The notes beneath the pieces were generated by a model. It made no database searches and was not told the DNA's origin. It saw only the letters and a program-made list of their open reading frames with translations. From Bacteroidaceae bacterium (GTDB taxonomy: Bacteria > Bacteroidota > Bacteroidia > Bacteroidales > Bacteroidaceae): 64,000 nt of DNA. How positions within the stretch are numbered: position 1 is the first letter of the stretch; each line of letters starts with the position of its first letter. Positions 59,281 through 64,000 of this stretch are shown in pieces. The position numbers were made by a program, and so were the translations under genes. The stretch is taken from NCBI GenBank assembly GCA_017617635.1, contig JAFZVW010000013.1:47427-111426 (forward strand). The letters run 5' to 3'.

Positions 59281-60312
59281 ATGGAGAAATTACTGAGTGA
59301 TGAGCAGTTGGTGCAGCTGCGTAGGATGATAGATGATGCCACTCGTGTGGTGTGCGTGTGTCATGTCAATCCCGACGGTGATGCATTGGGCAGCACATTG
59401 GCTGTATGGCACTGGATGCGTTCGCTGGGAAAGGAATGCAGCGTGGTTGTGCCTAACAGTTTTCCTGATTTTCTTGCCTGGATGCCGGGTGCGTCGGAGA
59501 TTGTCCGCTATGACAAGCATAAGGAGGAGGCGGAGCAGTTGATGGCCGCGGCTGACCTGATGTGGGTGTGCGACATGAACGGTGCGAATCGTGTACTGGA
59601 AATGGAGGGCGCCTTGGCGGGCAGTCCTGCACGCAAGGTGATGGTAGACCATCATCTGGAGCCTGAAGGCTTCTGTGATATGGTGATATCGGAACCGCGG
59701 ATGTGTGCGACGTGCGAGATTCTGTGTCATATTCTGTATCAGGCGGGCGTGCTGCAGAATGCAGGGCTGGACATGGCTGTGTGTCTGTATACCGGGCTGA
59801 TGACGGATACTGGTGCGTTTACCTACAACAGCAGCCGTCCCGTGATATTCGAATGTGTCGCTCACCTGCTGGAGCGCGGTGTGGACAAGGACCGTATATA
59901 CCGTAATGTTATGTGGACGGCGACTCCTGCGCGTATGCGTCTGATGGGGTATATGCTGTATGTCAAGATGGAGGTGCAGAAGGAGCTGCATACTTCGCTT
60001 ATGACACTGACGAATGCCGAACGCCGTATGCTGGGTGTGAAGAACGGTGATACCGAGGGTATAGTCAATCTTCCGCTGCAGATAGGCGGTATGCGATTGT
60101 CGGCTTTGCTGAGCGAGGATACGGAGCATAGGAATGTGGTGCGTATATCGTTGCGCAGCGTGGATGACTTTCCGTGTAACGAGATGAGTGCGCGTTTCTT
60201 TAACGGCGGCGGTCACATGAATGCTGCAGGGGGCAGGTTGGAGTGCTCGATGGAGGAGGCTGTGAAGCGTTTCCGCGAGGCAGTGAAGTTCTACGAGGCA
60301 GTTCTGAAATAG
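59281..60312 (+). CDS. DHH-family phosphoesterase (NrnA-like)
   Basis: A 343-residue DHH/DHHA1 phosphoesterase, the nanoRNase / pAp phosphatase group. Motifs: CVCHVNPDGDALGSTLA (motif I), LMWVCDMNG (II), VMVDHHLEPEGF (DHH, III), TGLMTDTGAFTYNS (IV), and the DHHA1 RNA-binding motif FNGGGHMNAAGG. Some relatives also cleave c-di-AMP or pApA. The start at 59281 (MEKLLSDEQL) is preferred to 59251, which would overlap the small gene. Confidence 0.9.
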   Translation: MEKLLSDEQLVQLRRMIDDATRVVCVCHVNPDGDALGSTLAVWHWMRSLGKECSVVVPNSFPDFLAWMPGASEIVRYDKHKEEAEQLMAAADLMWVCDMNGANRVLEMEGALAGSPARKVMVDHHLEPEGFCDMVISEPRMCATCEILCHILYQAGVLQNAGLDMAVCLYTGLMTDTGAFTYNSSRPVIFECVAHLLERGVDKDRIYRNVMWTATPARMRLMGYMLYVKMEVQKELHTSLMTLTNAERRMLGVKNGDTEGIVNLPLQIGGMRLSALLSEDTEHRNVVRISLRSVDDFPCNEMSARFFNGGGHMNAAGGRLECSMEEAVKRFREAVKFYEAVLK

Positions 60313-60356
60313 AAAGATAAGGGTGCGATAATGTGCCTTATTTAAATATAAAGTTG

Positions 60357-60364
60357 TATATTTG
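60357..60364 (+). promoter_or_regulatory. -7 element TATATTTG for the DUF4827-hemW pair
   Basis: The plus strand reads TATATTTG (TAnnTTTG) 23 bases before the lipoprotein ATG. Confidence 0.55.
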
Positions 60365-60387
60365 CGCCCAAAAGGGATAAAAAACGG

Positions 60388-61080
60388 ATGAAGAGATATA
60401 TTGTTCTGTGCCTTACGATGGTTGTCACGGCGGTTGCCGTGGTGTCTTGCGGTCAGTCGGATACATCTTATGCCGAGCAGAAGAAACGCGAGTCGAAGGC
60501 AATAGATAGTTTCCTGAAGCGCGATGTGGCGCTTGTGCACGACGGTGATACGTTGCTGTACATTGGCAAGATAAATCCTATCAGCGAGGAGGAATTCGTG
60601 AATCAGGACAGCACAACCGACCTGGAGCGCAATGAGTATGTGCGTTTCGACCGCACCGGCGTCTATATGCAGATTGTCCGCAAGGGTACTGGCAGCTACA
60701 TAGGACGTAACGAGAGCCGTCAGGTAAGCGCGCGTTTCTGGGAGTACAATATTCTGGGCGATTCGTTGCAGTTGAGCAATGTGAACGGTGTCTACATTGC
60801 CAATCCCGAGGTGATGAACATAAGCAATAACTATGGTACGTTCAGCGGCAGTTATGACACGTCGTCGTCCACTGGCTCGCTGATTTACAATACGTATGGC
60901 AGCAGCAGCGTGATTGCCGGTTGGCTGGCAGCAATGCCGTATCTGCGCCTGGGACGTCAGAACAGCGAGGAGGGTGTTGCCAAGGTGCGTCTGATTGTTC
61001 CGCATAGTCAGGGACAGATTCATGCCACAACGAATGTGTACCCCTGTTTCTACGAACTGGTATTGACGGGAGTAAGATGA
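60388..61080 (+). CDS. DUF4827 family lipoprotein
   Basis: A 230-residue lipoprotein: signal peptide with lipobox (MVVTAVAVVSCGQ, Cys 21), then a domain of the DUF4827 family, which has an FKBP-like look (RFDRTGVYMQIVRKGTGSYI, then VRLIVPHSQGQIHA ... YPCFYELVL). FKBP-type active-site residues are not evident. Probably attached to the outer or inner membrane facing the periplasm. Its stop overlaps hemW (ATGA). Confidence 0.82.
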   Translation: MKRYIVLCLTMVVTAVAVVSCGQSDTSYAEQKKRESKAIDSFLKRDVALVHDGDTLLYIGKINPISEEEFVNQDSTTDLERNEYVRFDRTGVYMQIVRKGTGSYIGRNESRQVSARFWEYNILGDSLQLSNVNGVYIANPEVMNISNNYGTFSGSYDTSSSTGSLIYNTYGSSSVIAGWLAAMPYLRLGRQNSEEGVAKVRLIVPHSQGQIHATTNVYPCFYELVLTGVR

Positions 61081-62165
61081 TATACATACATGTTCCATTC
61101 TGCAAGTCGCGGTGTTATTACTGCGACTTTTTTTCGTCCGTCAGGGCGGATCTGACTGAGTCCTACGTGGACGCCTTGTGTGCGGAAGCCGAGAGCAGAC
61201 GTGACGAGATGGAACGTGCATGTGCAGATACCGTATATCTGGGCGGCGGTACGCCGTCGCAGCTGACAGGTGTCCAGTTGCGTCGGATATTCGATGCCTT
61301 GCCTGAGGTTCCTGAGGGTGCAGAGGTGACTATAGAGGTCAATCCCGACGATGTTACGGATGAATTAGTGTCAGGCTTGCAGGGAACTCCGGTGAACCGT
61401 GTGTCAATGGGCGTGCAGTCGCTGGACGATGACGTTCTGGTGAAGATAAACCGCAGACACAGGTCGGCTGATGCAGTCAGGGCGGTGAATATGCTGCGTG
61501 AGGCGGGATACGTAAACCTGAGCCTGGACCTGATGTATGGCCTGCCTGGTCAGACGATGGAAAAGTGGCAGCGGGACGTGGACGGCGTGCTGGCGCTGGA
61601 CGTGCCGCATCTGAGTGCCTATTCCCTGCAGTGGGAGGAGGGAACGGTGCTGACACGTATGCGTGACAGGGGAGAGGTGCAGGAGGCGGACGAGGAGACG
61701 TCGCTGGCAATGTACAGGTATCTGGTGGACAGTACGCGCAAATGCGGAATGGAGCATTATGAGATAAGCAACTTCTGCAAGCCGGGTATGTATTCGCGTC
61801 ACAACAGCGGTTACTGGAGGGAGGAGCCCTATGTGGGGCTGGGGCCTGGTGCGCACAGTTATGACGGTCATCGTGTACGTCGCAGCAACAACACCTGTCT
61901 GGAGGATTATTGTGCCGGCCGGGTGATGTATGCCGAGGAGCATCTGACGGACGATGAGCTGTATGACGAGATGATTATGAAGCGCTTGCGCACGAGTGCC
62001 GGTATATGTGTTGATGAGGTGCCTGCAGAGCATGTGGAATATATGCTGAAAATGGCTGAAAGGCATATCCGGTCGGGCAGGATGGTGCTTGAGGACGGTC
62101 GTTTGCGCCTAAGCAGCGAGGGTATTTTCGTGTCAAACGACATTATGTCGGACTTGATGTTGTAA
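61077..62165 (+). CDS. hemW: radical SAM protein HemW
   Basis: HemW is the HemN-like radical SAM family member thought to deliver heme rather than oxidise coproporphyrinogen. The 362-residue protein has IHVPFCKSRCYYCDF (CxxxCxxC cluster, here CKSRCYYC), YLGGGTPSQL, IEVNPDD, RVSMGVQSLDD and LDLMYGLPGQT, then the C-terminal HemN domain. Its start overlaps the lipoprotein gene. A hairpin terminator follows. Confidence 0.92.
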   Translation: MIYIHVPFCKSRCYYCDFFSSVRADLTESYVDALCAEAESRRDEMERACADTVYLGGGTPSQLTGVQLRRIFDALPEVPEGAEVTIEVNPDDVTDELVSGLQGTPVNRVSMGVQSLDDDVLVKINRRHRSADAVRAVNMLREAGYVNLSLDLMYGLPGQTMEKWQRDVDGVLALDVPHLSAYSLQWEEGTVLTRMRDRGEVQEADEETSLAMYRYLVDSTRKCGMEHYEISNFCKPGMYSRHNSGYWREEPYVGLGPGAHSYDGHRVRRSNNTCLEDYCAGRVMYAEEHLTDDELYDEMIMKRLRTSAGICVDEVPAEHVEYMLKMAERHIRSGRMVLEDGRLRLSSEGIFVSNDIMSDLML

Positions 62166-62189
62166 AACATAATTCCGTGTAGTATGGAT

Positions 62190-62220
62190 ATCGGGTATTT
62201 TGTGTATTTTTATACCCGAT
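62190..62220 (+). terminator. terminator hairpin after hemW
   Basis: ATCGGGTAT / ATACCCGAT with a 13-base T-rich loop, followed by TTTG. It separates hemW from the EF-G2-type gene, although the short T tail makes it weak. Confidence 0.55.
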
Positions 62221-62263
62221 TTTGAGCTTGAATTGACACAAAATACAATAAAATACATATACT

Positions 62264-64000
62264 ATGAAAGTTTATCAGACACAGGAAATCAAGAACATTG
62301 CCCTGTTGGGTAATGATGGCAGTGGTAAGACAACCTTGACCGAGAGCCTGCTCTACGAGGCAGGCCTGATTAACCGTCGCGGCCGTATTACGCAGCATAA
62401 CACGGTAAGTGACTACTTCCCCGTAGAGCAGGAGTATGGATACAGTGTGTTCAGCACGGTATTCCATGTTGAGTGGAACAACAAGAAACTGAATATCATC
62501 GACTGTCCGGGCAGTGACGACTTTGTGGGCGCGGCGCTGACGGCAATGAATGTGAGCGATACTACAATCCTTCTGCTGAAGGGTGCAAACGGTGTCGAGG
62601 TGGGTACGCAGAACCATTTCCGCTACACCGAGAAACTGGGCAAGCCTGTTATATTCCTGGTAAACCAGCTGGATGACGAGAATACTGATTTTGACCGTAT
62701 TCTGGAGCAGTTGACTGAGATTTACGGCAGCAAGGTTGTGCCTATCCAGTATCCTATCGAGTGTGGTCCTAACTTCAACAGCCTGATTGACGTGCTTCTG
62801 ATGAAGAAGTATTCGTGGGGTCCCGAGGGCGGTGCTCCTACTATCGAGGATATTCCTGCTGACCAGATGGAGAAGGCCATGGAGATGCACAAGGCGTTGG
62901 TCGAGGCTGCTGCCGAGCATGACGAGGCTCTGATGGAGAAGTTCTTCGAGAGCGAGACTCTGACCGAGGACGAGATGCGCGAGGGTATCCGCAAGGGTCT
63001 GGCCAGTCGTGGTATGTTCCCTGTCTTCTGCGTATGTGCAGGCAAGGATATGGGCGTTCGCCGTCTGATGGAGTTCTTGGGTAACGTGGTTCCTTTCGTA
63101 GATCAGATGCCTCAGGTTCACAATACCCGCGGCGAGGTTGTTAATCCCGATCCGTCAGCTCCGACAAGCCTGTATTTCTTCAAGACTGCCGTTGAGCCTC
63201 ATATCGGTGAGGTGCAGTACTTCAAGGTAATGAGCGGTACGGTGCATGAGGGTGATGATTTCACAAATGCCGACCGTGGCAGCAAGGAGCGTATTGCCCA
63301 GCTGTTTGTCTGCGCAGGTGCCCAGCGTATCAAGGTGGAGCAGCTGGTGGCAGGCGATATCGGTTGTACGGTCAAGCTGAAGGACGTGAAGACTGGAAAT
63401 ACGCTGAATGACAAGAACTGCGAGAACCGCTTCAATTTCATCAAATACCCGAATCCCAAGTACAGCCGTGCGGTGCGTGCCGTGAACGAGCAGGAGACGG
63501 AGAAGATGATGAATGCCCTGCAGAAGATGCGCGAGGAGGATCCGACATGGGTTATCGAGCAGTCCAAGGAGCTGAGGCAGATACTGGTTCATGGTCAGGG
63601 TGAGTTCCACCTGCGTACACTCAAGTGGCGTATGGAGAACAACGAGAAGATACAGATTGTATTCGACGAGCCCAAGATTCCGTATCGCGAGACTATTACA
63701 AAGGCTGCCCGTGCCGACTATCGTCACAAGAAACAGTCGGGCGGTGCCGGTCAGTTCGGTGAGGTACACCTCATTGTGGAGCCTTACACCGAGGGTATGC
63801 CCGACCCAACACTCTACAAGTTCGGCGGTCAGGAGTATCGCATGAACATCAAGAGCAAGGAAGAAATCGACCTCGAATGGGGCGGCAAGCTCGTGTTCAT
63901 CAACAGCGTCGTTGGCGGTGCCATTGACCTTCGCTTCATGCCCGCCATTCTCAAGGGTATCATGCAGCGCATGGAGCAGGGTCCTCTGACTGGCTCCTAC
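62264..64000 (+). CDS. EF-G paralogue, GTPase-impaired EF-G2 type, 5' part
   Basis: A translational GTPase-like protein of the EF-G family; 579 codons are present and the 3' end lies beyond the window. P loop GNDGSGKTTLTE (16-27). The switch-II motif reads DCPGSDDF (80-87): the catalytic His of canonical DTPGHVDF is replaced by Ser 84. The G4 motif reads NQLD (134-137) rather than NKxD. Later domains include LRQILVHGQGEFHLRTLKWRME and QSGGAGQFGEV. These changes fit the EF-G2 paralogue of Bacteroides thetaiotaomicron, reported to translocate without GTP hydrolysis and to support gut colonisation; the equivalence is inferred. It is not ordinary fusA. Confidence 0.9.
   Translation, partial: MKVYQTQEIKNIALLGNDGSGKTTLTESLLYEAGLINRRGRITQHNTVSDYFPVEQEYGYSVFSTVFHVEWNNKKLNIIDCPGSDDFVGAALTAMNVSDTTILLLKGANGVEVGTQNHFRYTEKLGKPVIFLVNQLDDENTDFDRILEQLTEIYGSKVVPIQYPIECGPNFNSLIDVLLMKKYSWGPEGGAPTIEDIPADQMEKAMEMHKALVEAAAEHDEALMEKFFESETLTEDEMREGIRKGLASRGMFPVFCVCAGKDMGVRRLMEFLGNVVPFVDQMPQVHNTRGEVVNPDPSAPTSLYFFKTAVEPHIGEVQYFKVMSGTVHEGDDFTNADRGSKERIAQLFVCAGAQRIKVEQLVAGDIGCTVKLKDVKTGNTLNDKNCENRFNFIKYPNPKYSRAVRAVNEQETEKMMNALQKMREEDPTWVIEQSKELRQILVHGQGEFHLRTLKWRMENNEKIQIVFDEPKIPYRETITKAARADYRHKKQSGGAGQFGEVHLIVEPYTEGMPDPTLYKFGGQEYRMNIKSKEEIDLEWGGKLVFINSVVGGAIDLRFMPAILKGIMQRMEQGPLTGSY

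Noticed and set aside
59290-61098. Minus-strand open frame of 602 codons
   Set aside because: It is antisense to the DHH phosphoesterase and DUF4827 genes, whose protein motifs are clear. Its composition (His/Arg/Gln/Thr-rich) is what the reverse frame of such genes gives.
62264-64000. Ordinary fusA or a tetracycline ribosomal-protection gene
   Set aside because: The G-domain changes (Ser for catalytic His, NQLD) do not fit canonical EF-G, nor, as far as I can judge, TetQ-type proteins.

Overview
The window looks like a chromosomal contig from a Bacteroidales bacterium, most likely Prevotella or a close relative. Evidence: nearly every promoter I can recognise has the Bacteroidota -7 element TAnnTTTG (TATCTTTG, TACCTTTG, TATATTTG), often close to the start codon. 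Gene order and families also fit: folE / SPOR protein / tpiA / DoxX-like / DUF1599, serC-serA-DUF1015, long NusB, YbbR, DUF5606, DUF4924, DUF4827, serine-type sulfatase and a GTPase-impaired EF-G paralogue. This placement is inference; there is no rRNA gene in the window.

Layout. 1-6.4 kb: 3' part of dnaG, then a leftward housekeeping block (folE, SPOR protein, tpiA, DoxX-like, DUF1599, M23/LysM peptidase, ndk). 6.4-15.1 kb: a leftward five-gene signalling operon with a REC-PP2C phosphatase, a coiled-coil/propeller membrane protein, a propeller histidine-kinase-like protein without its phosphoacceptor His, an intact soluble kinase and a TonB-dependent receptor. 15.2-20.9 kb: leftward rplY-pth-S4 and divergent rightward nusB-yajC-ybbR-coaE, then DUF5606 and yigZ. 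20.9-29 kb: an accessory island with a leftward restriction-modification operon (C5 methyltransferase, NgoFVII/PLD-like endonuclease, Z1 protein), a densely folded candidate RNA, a MITE-like repeat, a 5'-truncated AAA ATPase pseudogene carrying two in-frame palindromic insertions, and an intact ATPase. 29-39 kb: serine biosynthesis, tRNA-Pro, chromate-transporter pair, purL, ROK glucokinase. 39.2-44.4 kb: rightward LysE, DUF4924, prfC, tsaC, clcA. 44.4-53.5 kb: sulfatase, Hsp20, PEGA/FGE protein, AbiE toxin-antitoxin pair, two exported proteins. 53.6-64 kb: ECF sigma factor, fmt, another ATPase, a secreted protein with a tiny acidic companion, DHH phosphoesterase, DUF4827 lipoprotein, hemW and the start of the EF-G2-type gene.

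Main unexplained structure. (1) Intergenic DNA is repeatedly built from degenerate tandem units of exactly 11 nt whose consensus drifts while the phase is kept, for up to 31 units (51176-51516). Arrays also run into the 3' ends of abiEii and coaE and up to the start codon of the DUF5606 gene. (2) A family of ~72-75 nt palindromic elements has inserted in frame twice into one ATPase reading frame, with a third copy just upstream and a smaller GC palindrome inside prfC. (3) A multi-hairpin RNA candidate with alternative pairings and its own promoter lies upstream of the methyltransferase, whose ribosome-binding region sits in a perfect 11-bp inverted repeat. (4) The DoxX-like gene runs in frame into tpiA through an A AAA AAA heptamer; a -1 slip would end it one base before tpiA. 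All of these come from reading by eye; no alignment, folding or database search was run.
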